Below, in pieces: positions 1 through 7,349 of a stretch of 10,009 nucleotides of DNA (positions within the stretch are counted from its first letter, which is position 1; every line of letters begins with the position of its first letter). The stretch lies in NCBI GenBank assembly GCA_030841965.1, contig JAUUSJ010000148.1:1-10009 (forward strand), given 5' to 3'. A program made the position numbers and the translations under genes. The notes beneath the pieces were generated by a model. It was not told the DNA's origin, made no database searches, and worked only from the letters and a program-made list of their open reading frames with translations. Source of the DNA: Blautia sp. Lineage in GTDB: Bacteria > Bacillota > Clostridia > Lachnospirales > Lachnospiraceae.

Positions 1-153
1 TATACTTACCACTAACTAAATGACATTGCTTTGCCGCTGGAGCACTGTTTGAGCGACGAAGGAGCGAGTTTGCGGGAGGCGGCAAAAATCAGCGTATGTC
101 GAAAAACCGTGGGAACGAACGTGTTTTTAGAGCACATAGCTTGGGACTCTCTT
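1..153 (+). repeat. Structured intergenic repeat, copy 1 (5' end cut off by the window)
   Basis: This is the 3' part of the repeat family seen complete at 8353-8542 in opposite orientation. Positions 28-126 match the reverse complement of 8380-8478 at 95 of 99 positions by eye, with the four differences clustered at 54-63. Positions 1-8 (tatactta) match the preceding part of the core, but 9-27 is a 19-bp insertion absent from copy 2. The outer right arm is 128-153; its left partner lies outside the window. Stems visible inside are tttgccgc (30-37) with gcggcaaa (79-86). A further 8-bp stem gtgggaac (109-116) / gttcccac (161-168) joins the core to its flank. No protein is likely: the open frame here (31-222) has no ribosome binding site. 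Confidence 0.85.
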
Positions 154-209
154 GGCGTCTGTTCCCACTTCATCAATCTTGGGACTCTCTTAGCGTCTGT
201 CCCCATTCC
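140..209 (+). repeat. Two-unit tandem repeat, 38-bp period
   Basis: Two 32-bp units at 140-171 and 178-209 start with cttgggactctctt and continue with a gcgtctgt core; they differ at about four positions. The first unit overlaps the outer right arm of repeat copy 1. The core tctcttagcgtctgtc is also found, on the other strand, in the array at 8279-8352 next to repeat copy 2. The motif therefore travels with the structured repeat. Confidence 0.75.
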
Positions 210-353
210 ACCACTCCCATAAAGGAAAACAATATATGAAGGGAAAAAAAGAATAAAAAATCTTTCCAAAGCATAAGATAGAGCTAAGAAAGTCCATAGA
301 AATGATAGTCTGAGACTTTCGTAAGTAAAGCTTTATAATCTGGGGGATGGAAG
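210..353 (+). other. Non-coding leader upstream of yqfC
   Basis: No convincing gene lies here. The stretch is A-rich (234-262), then contains a potential hairpin gaaagtc (288-294) / gactttc (314-320), then the yqfC ribosome binding site (gggggatgg, 342-350). The hairpin has no T-run after it, so it is not a clear intrinsic terminator. Confidence 0.5.
251..279 (+). promoter_or_regulatory. Possible sigma-E-type promoter for yqfC
   Basis: A -35-like gaataaa (251-257) is followed after 14 bases by cataagat (272-279). This resembles the mother-cell sigma-E pattern of a -35 ATA element and a CATA-type -10. It fits the known sigma-E control of yqfC in Bacillus subtilis, but the -35 half is only a partial match in an A-rich stretch. 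The call rests on pattern and family context only. Confidence 0.3.
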
Positions 354-635
354 ATGAGAAGAAAAAATCAAAAAATAGACAAAAAAGGCGTACCAATGAA
401 TGTCCCAGAAGATATTGTCTTTGGTGCGCTTGTTTTGTTGGTGACAGGAAATAAAGAGGCGGAAATACAAAACTATCGAGGAATTTTGGAATATACAGAT
501 GAGATTATTGCAATTCAGGGAAAAAAGCAAGTATTGATTATAAAAGGGAGTAACTTATTAATCGAATATTTCACAAACGAGTCGATGAAGGTGTTAGGGA
601 AAATTGATACAATTGAGTATGTTCACCGCAAATAA
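354..635 (+). CDS. yqfC: Sporulation protein YqfC
   Basis: This is a 93-residue soluble protein, the same length as I recall for B. subtilis YqfC. YqfC is a mother-cell sporulation protein of unknown biochemical role whose gene sits directly before yqfD, as here. The N-terminus is basic (MRRKNQKIDKKG), followed by a Val-Pro-Glu-Asp segment and short beta-rich stretches around residues 36-90, which matches the small YqfC/YabP-like fold. There is no signal peptide or membrane segment. The ATG at 354 is chosen because a strong gggggatgg ribosome binding site precedes it. It starts a run of four same-strand genes; a sigma-E-like promoter may lie at 251-279. The assignment rests on size, composition and the very clear yqfD neighbour more than on a diagnostic motif. 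Confidence 0.82.
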   Translation: MRRKNQKIDKKGVPMNVPEDIVFGALVLLVTGNKEAEIQNYRGILEYTDEIIAIQGKKQVLIIKGSNLLIEYFTNESMKVLGKIDTIEYVHRK

Positions 636-753
636 GAATGTATTTATAGTTTTGAAAATTGGAATTTTTGCAATCGTCAATAATGGTTTATCAGTGATTT
701 CACGCTTTGTAAAAAATGAGATGGAAAAGGTAGGTATTCCTTATGCTAATTAG
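619..753 (+). CDS. Possible small protein between yqfC and yqfD (44 codons)
   Basis: An ATG at 619 opens a 44-codon frame ending at a TAG at 751-753. It overlaps the last 17 bases of yqfC and the first 11 bases of yqfD, each in a different frame. The predicted peptide has a hydrophobic helix-like middle (VFIVLKIGIFAIVNNG) and a charged amphipathic end (RFVKNEMEKVG). The codons look ordinary for this genome. Against it: there is no good ribosome binding site close to the ATG, and I know of no family between yqfC and yqfD. If translated, it would couple the two sporulation genes; otherwise the 107-bp gap is just a spacer. Confidence 0.25.
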   Translation: MFTANKNVFIVLKIGIFAIVNNGLSVISRFVKNEMEKVGIPYAN

Positions 754-1990
754 CCTCTTTCGCTATCTGGGCGGATATATAAAATTAAAAGTGGAGGGAA
801 ATGCGATTGAGCGTTTTTTTACTCTATGTGGCAAGAAGGATATCTTGCTCTGGAATATTACATATAAAAAGGACTATTACGAATGTTTTGTAAGCAGGAG
901 AGGATTTGAGGAAATGGAAGCCGTGGTGGAAAAGACAAATACAAAGCTTACCGTCTTGGAAAAATGTGGTCTTCCGTTTTTTTTGCATTGTCATAGAAAG
1001 AGAAAGATATTTGTGTTGGGCTTTTTTCTCTGTGTGTTTCTTGTCTATTTTTTATCTTTATTTGTCTGGGATATTGAGGTGATTGGCACATATAGTCATA
1101 CTGAGGAGGAAATATTAAAATATATGAGGCAAAAAAATATTTTATCTGGTATTCAAAAAAAGGAAGTAAACTGTGCAAAGCTTGAGGAGGATATGAGGGA
1201 GGATTTTGATGATGTCGCTTGGGTGTCTTGTGAGCTTGACGGAACAAGGCTGACTGTGCATTTAAAGGAATCACTTCAGACGGATACGAGTAAGAAGGAA
1301 GAAAAGCCCTGTGATATTAGTGCGAGAAAATCTGCCACGATTACTTCGATTGTCACGAGAGAGGGAACTCCGCTCGTAAAAAAGGGGGATAAGGTAAAAA
1401 AAGGAGATACTCTAATCTCAGGTCTTATTTATATTTATGATGATGCAAATGAGATGCTTGAGGCGGGAAAAGTTGCGGCGGATGGGGATGTCTATGGTAA
1501 GACGACGTATCAGTATGAGGATTTTTTTGAGCGTAGTTATTATGAGAAAAAATATACAGGGGAAGAGATAAAAAATTATACGATTCAGGTTGGAGAGTAT
1601 CAGATAAAATTATGGAAAAAAATGGAAAATAATAAAAATTATGATATATTGTCCGAGAAGAAGCAATTAAAAATCGGTACAAATTTATATTTGCCTGTGG
1701 CGTTGGAAAAAATCACATGGAGAAACTATGAGCAAAGAAGAAAGACGGATACGAAACAGGAGATGGAAAAAAGGGCAAAAGAGCGTCTAAATAAGTTTTT
1801 AGATGGATTGAAAAAAAAGGGGGTGTCAATCTTAGAGAATCATGTTAAAATAGAAGTCAGTGAGGAAGGATGCAGTGCAAAGGGGAAGATTATCGTCAAT
1901 GAATCTATTGCAAAGATACGAACCATCAATAAGAGCGCTGTGGAGGACTCATTGAAAGAAAAGCAACAAAAAGACAGTGAGGGACAGTAA
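743..1990 (+). CDS. yqfD: Sporulation protein YqfD
   Basis: This 415-residue single-pass membrane protein belongs to the YqfD family (often called SpoIV-family sporulation protein YqfD), needed for sporulation in Bacillus. The start MLISLFRYLGGYIKLKVEG matches the family's opening G-Y-hydrophobic-VEG pattern. A soluble N-terminal part (about 1-80) is followed by a basic HRKRK stop and a membrane segment at about 89-109. Next is a POTRA/FtsQ-like segment at about 110-176 (WDIEVIGTYSHTEEEI) and a long Lys/Glu-rich extracytoplasmic part. The C-terminal 60 residues are helical and highly charged. The ATG at 743 has an aaggtagg ribosome binding site eight bases upstream. It is two bases from phoH, so the two are almost certainly co-transcribed. 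The family is certain; its biochemical activity is not known to me. Confidence 0.93.
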   Translation: MLISLFRYLGGYIKLKVEGNAIERFFTLCGKKDILLWNITYKKDYYECFVSRRGFEEMEAVVEKTNTKLTVLEKCGLPFFLHCHRKRKIFVLGFFLCVFLVYFLSLFVWDIEVIGTYSHTEEEILKYMRQKNILSGIQKKEVNCAKLEEDMREDFDDVAWVSCELDGTRLTVHLKESLQTDTSKKEEKPCDISARKSATITSIVTREGTPLVKKGDKVKKGDTLISGLIYIYDDANEMLEAGKVAADGDVYGKTTYQYEDFFERSYYEKKYTGEEIKNYTIQVGEYQIKLWKKMENNKNYDILSEKKQLKIGTNLYLPVALEKITWRNYEQRRKTDTKQEMEKRAKERLNKFLDGLKKKGVSILENHVKIEVSEEGCSAKGKIIVNESIAKIRTINKSAVEDSLKEKQQKDSEGQ

Positions 1991-1992
1991 AT

Positions 1993-2991
1993 ATGAGTAT
2001 GTACGAAGAGGAAATAAATATTACATCGGAGCATGCCTCCAATATTTTTGGTCAGTTCGATGCATATATGAAAAAGATAGAGAGGCAGCTTCATGTCTCC
2101 ATTATTCTTCGCGAGGATAAATTAAGAATCGTGGGGAATACAGGGAGTATTAAGAGAGCACAAAAGGTAGTTCACTATCTCTATGAGCTCTCTAAGGGAG
2201 GCAATACGATTACAGAGCAGAATGTCGATTATGCACTTTCGCTGACAGTAGAAGACCAGCTTGAGGAGGCGAGGGCATTGGATTCTGAGATTATATGTCA
2301 TACGATAGCTGGAAAGCCGATTAAGCCAAAGACGCTTGGTCAGAAGGAATATCTCGATGAAATCTCCGAGAAAATGATTGTATTTGGCATTGGACCTGCG
2401 GGAACGGGAAAGACATATCTTGCGATGGCGAAGGCGATTACGGCATTTAAGAATAATGAAGTAAACCGAATTATTTTGACGAGACCAGCGATTGAGGCTG
2501 GGGAGAAGCTTGGATTTTTGCCGGGGGATTTACAGAGTAAGGTAGACCCCTATCTTCGACCACTCTATGATGCATTGTACGAGATTATGGGCGCAGATAC
2601 TTTTATGAAAAATATGGAGAAAGGTCTCATCGAGGTGGCACCTCTCGCCTATATGAGGGGTCGAACTTTGGATAATTCTTTTATCGTCTTGGATGAGGCG
2701 CAAAACACGACGCCAGCTCAGATGAAAATGTTCCTGACGAGAATAGGATTTGGCTCAAAGGCTATTATTACAGGCGATTTGACGCAAAAGGATTTGCCGG
2801 CAGGAGCGAGGTCGGGGCTTGACGAGGCACTCTATGTGCTTCGGAATGTGGACGAGATTGGCATCTGCCGTATGACGAGTAAGGACGTTGTCAGACATCC
2901 GCTTGTGCAAAAGATAGTCACGGCTTACGACCAGTACGAGGCAAAAAAGGCGGAGGCAAAGAAAAATAAAAAAGAAAAGAAAAACAGATAG
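1993..2991 (+). CDS. phoH: PhoH family ATPase
   Basis: This is a 332-residue cytoplasmic P-loop NTPase of the PhoH/YlaK type, usual length for the family. An N-terminal RNA-binding-like region at about 25-66 (LRIVGNTGSIKRAQKVV) precedes the ATPase. The Walker A motif is GPAGTGKT (134-141), Walker B is IVLDEAQN (231-238) and the sensor segment TGDLTQKDLP follows at 260-269. Other hallmarks are LTRPAIEAGEKLGFLPGDL and PYLRPLYDAL. The last 20 residues are a Lys-rich tail. PhoH proteins are predicted RNA-associated ATPases or helicases and are commonly neighbours of ybeY, as here; the substrate is unknown. A gaggga ribosome binding site overlaps the end of yqfD. In Bacillus a pgpH-type HD hydrolase gene stands between phoH and ybeY; here it is missing. 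Confidence 0.95.
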   Translation: MSMYEEEINITSEHASNIFGQFDAYMKKIERQLHVSIILREDKLRIVGNTGSIKRAQKVVHYLYELSKGGNTITEQNVDYALSLTVEDQLEEARALDSEIICHTIAGKPIKPKTLGQKEYLDEISEKMIVFGIGPAGTGKTYLAMAKAITAFKNNEVNRIILTRPAIEAGEKLGFLPGDLQSKVDPYLRPLYDALYEIMGADTFMKNMEKGLIEVAPLAYMRGRTLDNSFIVLDEAQNTTPAQMKMFLTRIGFGSKAIITGDLTQKDLPAGARSGLDEALYVLRNVDEIGICRMTSKDVVRHPLVQKIVTAYDQYEAKKAEAKKNKKEKKNR

Positions 2992-3066
2992 AGCAGATTG
3001 ACAAGATGAGGATTGCGGGAGCATATTGTGCGGAGCAATCCGGTATCAAAGGGGTCAAAAGGTTTT

Positions 3067-3096
3067 TTGATTCTGGTATCATGGGATTGATATGAT
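3067..3096 (+). promoter_or_regulatory. Possible sigma-A promoter for ybeY
   Basis: TTGATT (3067-3072) and TATGAT (3091-3096) are separated by 18 bases. The -10 matches five of six consensus positions and the -35 four of six. The -10 ends 20 bases before the ybeY start, leaving a very short leader that would still hold the ggag at about 3101-3104. The 125-bp gap after phoH also carries a possible hairpin, gattgc (3011-3016) / gcaatc (3035-3040), without a T-run. Confidence 0.35.
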
Positions 3097-3116
3097 GAAA
3101 GGAGTGAAGGATTAGG

Positions 3117-3614
3117 ATGACAATCGAGATTGAAAAAGAATGCGATATAGAACTCTCTTTTGAGCCAGAACCGATTATATCTGAGGTAATCAACGAGGCG
3201 GTAGATTACGAGGAATGTCCGTATGAATGCAGTGTCTCTATTATATTGACAGATAATGAGGGAATCCATAAGTTAAATAAAGAACAAAGGGGAATCGATG
3301 CGCCGACTGACGTTCTCTCTTTTCCGATGATTGACTATTTTGAGCCAGGGAATTTTGATTTTTTGGAGCAGGACGAGTTTGCCTTTGAGCCAGAGAGCGG
3401 GGAACTTATGCTCGGAGATATCGTTATCTCTCTCGACAAGGTAAAAGAACAAGCGGCTGCCTATGGACATAGTGAGCAAAGAGAGCTTGCCTTCTTAGTG
3501 GCTCACAGTATGCTTCATCTTTTTGGCTATGACCATATGGAGGAGGATGAGCGTATTCTTATGGAAGAAAAACAAGAAGAAATTTTAAAAAATACCAATT
3601 ATACTAGAGAATAA
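3117..3614 (+). CDS. ybeY: Endoribonuclease YbeY (16S rRNA maturation)
   Basis: This is a 165-residue cytoplasmic metalloprotein of the YbeY/UPF0054 family, a zinc-dependent endoribonuclease in 16S rRNA 3'-end maturation and ribosome quality control. The zinc motif H-x3-H-x5-H is intact: HSMLHLFGYDH with His130, His134 and His140. The conserved TDVLSFP (64-70) and LGDIVIS (99-105) are also present. Between them is an acidic loop at 73-96 rich in Phe, Asp and Glu, common in clostridial members. Length is normal. The ATG at 3117 follows an aaggattagg site; the ggag further upstream belongs to a frame closed by a stop. Its neighbour phoH is a widespread partner in genomes. Confidence 0.96.
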   Translation: MTIEIEKECDIELSFEPEPIISEVINEAVDYEECPYECSVSIILTDNEGIHKLNKEQRGIDAPTDVLSFPMIDYFEPGNFDFLEQDEFAFEPESGELMLGDIVISLDKVKEQAAAYGHSEQRELAFLVAHSMLHLFGYDHMEEDERILMEEKQEEILKNTNYTRE

Positions 3615-3694
3615 GAAGAGAAAAAGATGTCAATACTTCTACTATAATGACTCATAGATGGGCTATAAAACGAAAGAAAAGAGGAGGGATTGAC

Positions 3695-4090
3695 ATGGTA
3701 AATGCAATAAGACGGCTCGTTATCGCTTTTATGCTTATCTTTTCTATCGGATTTTTTATCCAGGTTGTGCAAAAAGATATCGCCGTAGATAAAAAGAGGA
3801 TAGAGTGGTATGAGCAAGAAGAGCAGCGGGCAAAAAAAGAGCAGGAAGAAAAGACAGATGCAGTAGAGACAGATGCGAAGGTGAGTCAGAGTGTGAGAGA
3901 TTATGACTATCGTCTCGGCTTGATGGACGACCAGATTGTGGTCTACCGAGGGGACGAGAATCAGATATATGAGTACACGAACCTCATCTTACAGCATCTT
4001 CCCTACGAGGAGCAGAGAAAGATTTTACTCGGACAGGGACTTTATACGGAGTCAGAGCTCTATGAGTTTTTGGAGACTTATTCTAGTTAG
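3695..4090 (+). CDS. Small membrane-anchored protein with BofC C-terminal-like domain
   Basis: This is a 131-residue protein. The start at 3695 is preferred over the in-frame ATG at 3647 because a strong gaggaggg site (3681-3688) lies six bases upstream and it gives a clean N-terminal anchor (IRRLVIAFMLIFSIGFFIQVV). A coiled Glu/Lys/Gln-rich linker follows at about 30-65. The C-terminal part starts at YRLGLMDDQIVVYRGD and ends LYEFLETYSS. Repeated patterns of the type 'G.V.VY...YT.I....LP...Q..I..G....E.EL..FLE.YSS' are what I associate with the BofC C-terminal domain in Clostridia. BofC in Bacillus acts in the space between forespore and mother cell to restrain pro-sigma-K processing; a sporulation role here is inferred, and fits yqfC/yqfD nearby. 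The N-terminal BofC domain is absent, so exact function is open. Confidence 0.6.
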   Translation: MVNAIRRLVIAFMLIFSIGFFIQVVQKDIAVDKKRIEWYEQEEQRAKKEQEEKTDAVETDAKVSQSVRDYDYRLGLMDDQIVVYRGDENQIYEYTNLILQHLPYEEQRKILLGQGLYTESELYEFLETYSS

Positions 4091-4231
4091 TTTAAAGATA
4101 AGATGAATCAAAGTTTTGGCTGATTATACCGAGAATGTCGCAGAATATAGGAAGGATAGTGACTGAGGTATATATGACTTTGTAAAGTTTTATCGAACGC
4201 AAAGATGAGGAGATTATAAGGAAAAGGAAAG
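4091..4231 (+). other. Intergenic region before the flavoprotein pair
   Basis: A 141-bp gap. Apart from the aaggaaaagg ribosome binding site at its end I see no strong promoter, no terminator hairpin with a T-run, and only trivial open frames (16 codons or fewer). Confidence 0.4.
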
Positions 4232-5650
4232 ATGAAAATATACGATAAAATTATAATCGGGGCGGGGGCAGCTGGTATGGTGGCGGCGATAGAGAGTGCG
4301 AGAGCCAATCAGAATGTCCTTGTTCTTGAGCGAATGGAAAAGGTGGGGAAAAAGATTTTTGCGACTGGAAACGGCAAATGTAATATGACCAATTTATATT
4401 GGAGTGAGAAATGTTATCATAGCGACCAGATGGACTTTGTGAGAGAGAGTCTAGAGAGGTTTGGGCCTTATGATACCATTTCTTTTTTTCGTAGCCTTGG
4501 ACTTATGACAATGGAAAAAAATGGATATATCTATCCGAACTCTCAGCAGGCGGCGAGCGTAGTGGAGGCTCTCTTATATGAGATGGAGCGTTTAGGGGTT
4601 GAGATAGAGGTAGATACAGAAGTAAAAATTCTAAAAAAAGAGGGAGATATTTTTTACATAGAGGCGAAAAAAAGACAAAAGGAAGCGGGAAAACAAAACG
4701 AAAAACAGAAAAAACAAAATAAGAATCAGGGAAAAAAACAGAGAAATCAAAAAGAAAGTCAGAGAGAAAATCGAATAGAAAACCAAAATAAAAAACAGGA
4801 AGAACAAAATGAAAAACGAATTTATCGGGCGAGAAATGTCGTTTTAGCAACTGGCGGGAGAGCGGGTGAAAAACTTGGAAGCAATGGGAGTGGCTATGAG
4901 TTGGCGAGGAAATTAGGGCATCATCTTGTCCCCGTCGTTCCAGCGCTTACTGCCCTAAAGACAAGAAACTCTAAAATTACTCTGGCAGCAGGAGTCAGAT
5001 GCAATGCGACAATCACTCTTAAAATAGACGGAAGAAAGGTAAAAAGAGAAGAGGGGGAATTACAGATAACCTCCTACGGCATATCGGGAATTTTGGTATT
5101 TCAGATTAGTCGATTTGTGGCAAATGCAGTTCGACAAAAAAAGAGAGCGACAGTAGAGATTGATTTCTTTCCAGACTGGGAGTTGCAAAAACTTAAGGAC
5201 GAGCTTTGGGACGCCAAATGTTTAGACGCCAATAAAACAGTGGAAAATTGGCTTTGTGGCTTTCTAAATCGAAGCCTGGTTTTTGCAATTTTAAAGGAAA
5301 AGGGCTTTTCTATTGAGAAAACTTGTGATAGAATAACGAAAGATTTTGTTTCTTGGCTTGCCTCTACCTTAAAATGTTTTGAGGTAGAAATTGAGGGCAC
5401 AAATGATTTCTCCAACGCACAAGTCTGTGCTGGAGGGGTGGAGCTTTCTGAGATTACAAGAAATTTTGAGTCAAAATTAGTGAGGGGGCTTTATCTTGTC
5501 GGAGAATTGCTTGATGTCGATGGAATCTGTGGGGGATATAATCTCCAATGGGCATTTGCAAGTGGATATTTATCAAGTCATCATCAGTCCGATAAAGCGA
5601 GAGGAAAATCATTGGCAAAAAAGAGAAAAACAAATAGAGGGAATATATAA
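4232..5650 (+). CDS. BaiN/HI0933-family FAD-dependent oxidoreductase with internal low-complexity insertion
   Basis: This is a 472-residue flavoprotein of the HI0933/BaiN type (COG2081), which binds FAD and probably NAD(P)H. The N-terminal dinucleotide motif is IIIGAGAAGMVAA (7-19), followed by ERMEKVGKKIFATGNGKCNMTN (33-54), a family signature. The second motif ATGGRAGEKLGSNGSGY is at 206-222. The C-terminal signature GLYLVGELLDVDGICGGYNLQWAF is at about 423-446, closing the FAD site. Family members are usually about 400-420 residues. The excess is a Lys/Gln/Glu/Asn-only stretch at about 146-196 (nt 4667-4819), lying just before the second FAD motif. Some relatives reduce bile-acid or steroid-like double bonds, but most have unknown substrates, so none is assigned. 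It is 22 bp upstream of the next flavoprotein, which suggests one transcript. Confidence 0.9.
   Translation: MKIYDKIIIGAGAAGMVAAIESARANQNVLVLERMEKVGKKIFATGNGKCNMTNLYWSEKCYHSDQMDFVRESLERFGPYDTISFFRSLGLMTMEKNGYIYPNSQQAASVVEALLYEMERLGVEIEVDTEVKILKKEGDIFYIEAKKRQKEAGKQNEKQKKQNKNQGKKQRNQKESQRENRIENQNKKQEEQNEKRIYRARNVVLATGGRAGEKLGSNGSGYELARKLGHHLVPVVPALTALKTRNSKITLAAGVRCNATITLKIDGRKVKREEGELQITSYGISGILVFQISRFVANAVRQKKRATVEIDFFPDWELQKLKDELWDAKCLDANKTVENWLCGFLNRSLVFAILKEKGFSIEKTCDRITKDFVSWLASTLKCFEVEIEGTNDFSNAQVCAGGVELSEITRNFESKLVRGLYLVGELLDVDGICGGYNLQWAFASGYLSSHHQSDKARGKSLAKKRKTNRGNI
4667..4819 (+). repeat. A-rich low-complexity tract coding a Lys/Gln/Glu/Asn insertion
   Basis: About 150 bp almost wholly of A with scattered G and C, built from degenerate short units such as aaaacag, aaaacaaaa and gaaaaacg. 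It stays in frame and codes for about 51 polar residues inside the flavoprotein. The composition is far from that of the flanking coding sequence and looks like slippage-driven expansion. Confidence 0.7.
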
Positions 5651-5672
5651 AGGAATTGAGGCGTAAAACGAG

Positions 5673-7280
5673 ATGATTCGAGTAAGTGAGATAAAACTGC
5701 CAGTGGAGCATGAAAAAAAAGAGCTCGAGGAAAAGATTAGGGAAAAACTAGGCTTAAAGGAGACTCCAAAATTTTCCATAAAAAGAAGGTCCATTGATGC
5801 GAGAAAAAAAGAAAATCTCTGTTATAGTTATACAGTTGATGTATCTATGCCAAAGAAATGGGAGGAGCGCTTCTTAAGAAGAAAACATCGGGGGATATCG
5901 AGAGTAAAACAAGTTCCCTATCATTTTCCCTATACTGCAAACGAGATTGCAAAAACAAAAAAACGTCCTGTTATTATAGGAACAGGACCTGCGGGATTAT
6001 ACTGTGGCTTAATGCTCGCAAAAGCAGGATATCAGCCCATTTTGCTGGAGCGGGGAAAAGCGATAAAAGAGCGTGTCAAGGACGTTGAGGCGTTTTGGAG
6101 TGGAGAGAGGCTTCTTCCAAATTCAAATGTTCAGTTTGGAGAGGGAGGGGCTGGAACATTTTCCGACGGCAAATTAAATACGACGGTAAATGATAAATTT
6201 GGAAGAAATGATGAGGTATTAAGACAGTTTGTCGCTCACGGTGCAAAGGAGGAAATTCTCTACGACGGGAAGCCGCATATTGGTACAGACTGCCTTCGAG
6301 ATATCATCACCAATATGAGAAATACCATTCAAAAATACGGCGGAGAGATTCGTTTCTCGAATCAGGTGACGACAATCGAGGAGAATGGCAGGGGAAAGTT
6401 AAAAGGTCTTTGGATTAACGAAGGCATGGAGGATGCCTATTTCCTCGACTGTGATATGGTAGTATTAGCACCTGGTCATAGTGCGAGAGATACATTTTTT
6501 ATGCTACATGATAAAAAACTTCAGATGGAGTCAAAAGCATTTGCGATGGGCGTTCGCGTGGAACATAAAAGAGAAATGATAAACCGCTCTCAGTACGGGG
6601 AGAGCAGGCAGGCAAAACTTCTTGGCACTGCACCGTATAAAGTGACGGCGAGAACGAAAAATGGAAGGAATGTCTATTCTTTTTGCATGTGTCCAGGAGG
6701 TTTTGTCGTAAATGCCTCCTCCGAGGAAGGGCATCTTGCGATAAACGGTATGAGCAATTCAGACCGTATGGCAGATAACTCCAACGCCGCCATTGTAGTT
6801 AATGTCACAAAAGAAGATTACGGATCTGTCCATCCACTCTCCGGAGTATTATTTCAACAAAAATGGGAGAGAAAAGCGTATGAAATCTGCGGCGGAAAAA
6901 TCCCAGTACAGAGATTAGAAGATTTTAAAAAAAATCAGATTTCGGAGAGCTTTGGGGAAGTTAAGCCATCCATGAAAGGAGAGTTCTCCTTTGGAAATGT
7001 GAGAGATTGCCTTCCTGATTATATTTGCGAGGCGATAGAAGAGGGAATTGAAAAATTTAACGACCAGATTGAGGGGTATGCCGATAAGGATACTCTTATC
7101 AGTGGCATCGAGTCAAGGACAAGCTCTCCGCTTCGCATTGTGAGAGATAAACAATTTGAGAGTAGTATGAAGGGGCTTTTTCCATGTGGAGAGGGTGCTG
7201 GATATGCGGGGGGAATTACCTCAGCGGCGATAGATGGAATTCGTGTGGCGGAGGAGATTGCGAGAAGGATGAATCTATGA
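5673..7280 (+). CDS. FAD-dependent dehydrogenase-like protein (COG2509)
   Basis: This is a 535-residue cytoplasmic flavoprotein of the COG2509 group, uncharacterised FAD-dependent dehydrogenases common in Clostridia. An N-terminal alpha/beta region of about 95 residues precedes the dinucleotide-binding motif VIIGTGPAGLYCGLMLAKAG (100-119) and LLERG (124-128). The family hallmark QFGEGGAGTFSDGKLNT is at 154-170. The second half has VLAPGHSARDTF and CMCPGGFVVNASSEEG, and the C-terminal FAD-closing motif PCGEGAGYAGGITSAAIDG at about 504-522. Length is typical. The reaction is not known; such proteins are sometimes drawn as oxidoreductases or tRNA-modification relatives, which I do not claim. The ATG at 5673 has a weak aaggaattgagg site, suggesting coupling to the upstream gene. 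Confidence 0.92.
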   Translation: MIRVSEIKLPVEHEKKELEEKIREKLGLKETPKFSIKRRSIDARKKENLCYSYTVDVSMPKKWEERFLRRKHRGISRVKQVPYHFPYTANEIAKTKKRPVIIGTGPAGLYCGLMLAKAGYQPILLERGKAIKERVKDVEAFWSGERLLPNSNVQFGEGGAGTFSDGKLNTTVNDKFGRNDEVLRQFVAHGAKEEILYDGKPHIGTDCLRDIITNMRNTIQKYGGEIRFSNQVTTIEENGRGKLKGLWINEGMEDAYFLDCDMVVLAPGHSARDTFFMLHDKKLQMESKAFAMGVRVEHKREMINRSQYGESRQAKLLGTAPYKVTARTKNGRNVYSFCMCPGGFVVNASSEEGHLAINGMSNSDRMADNSNAAIVVNVTKEDYGSVHPLSGVLFQQKWERKAYEICGGKIPVQRLEDFKKNQISESFGEVKPSMKGEFSFGNVRDCLPDYICEAIEEGIEKFNDQIEGYADKDTLISGIESRTSSPLRIVRDKQFESSMKGLFPCGEGAGYAGGITSAAIDGIRVAEEIARRMNL

Positions 7281-7302
7281 TGAAAGCTTTTTAAAGCAGA
7301 TA

Positions 7303-7349
7303 TATAGATGGGAGCAATTCGCTTCCATGAATGATGATGTCCATCTATA
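7303..7349 (+). promoter_or_regulatory. Hairpin between the COG2509 gene and proB
   Basis: tatagatgg (7303-7311) pairs perfectly with ccatctata (7341-7349). An alternative inner stem gggagc (7310-7315) / gcttcc (7321-7326) shares bases with the outer stem, so the two could be exclusive. No T-run follows, so it does not look like a simple terminator. It lies right over the -10 of the proposed proB promoter. Confidence 0.4.

Noticed and set aside
31..222. Open frame of 63 codons over repeat copy 1
   Set aside because: It lies in the structured repeat, has no ribosome binding site, and the matching copy 2 does not preserve it as a separate gene with supporting signals.
334..339. Perfect TATAAT upstream of yqfC
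   Set aside because: It ends only 14 bases before the start codon, so transcription would begin at or in the ribosome binding site, and there is no -35 at the right distance.
948..1274. Minus-strand frame of 108 codons inside yqfD
   Set aside because: The + strand frame clearly codes for YqfD with family motifs; the antisense frame has none.
3643..3648. TATAAT upstream of the BofC-like gene
   Set aside because: The sequence 17 bases upstream is plain A/G-rich with no -35 resemblance; not reported as a promoter.
4503..4850. Minus-strand frame of 115 codons
   Set aside because: It is the antisense shadow of the flavoprotein, Phe/Leu-rich only because the + strand is A/G-rich.
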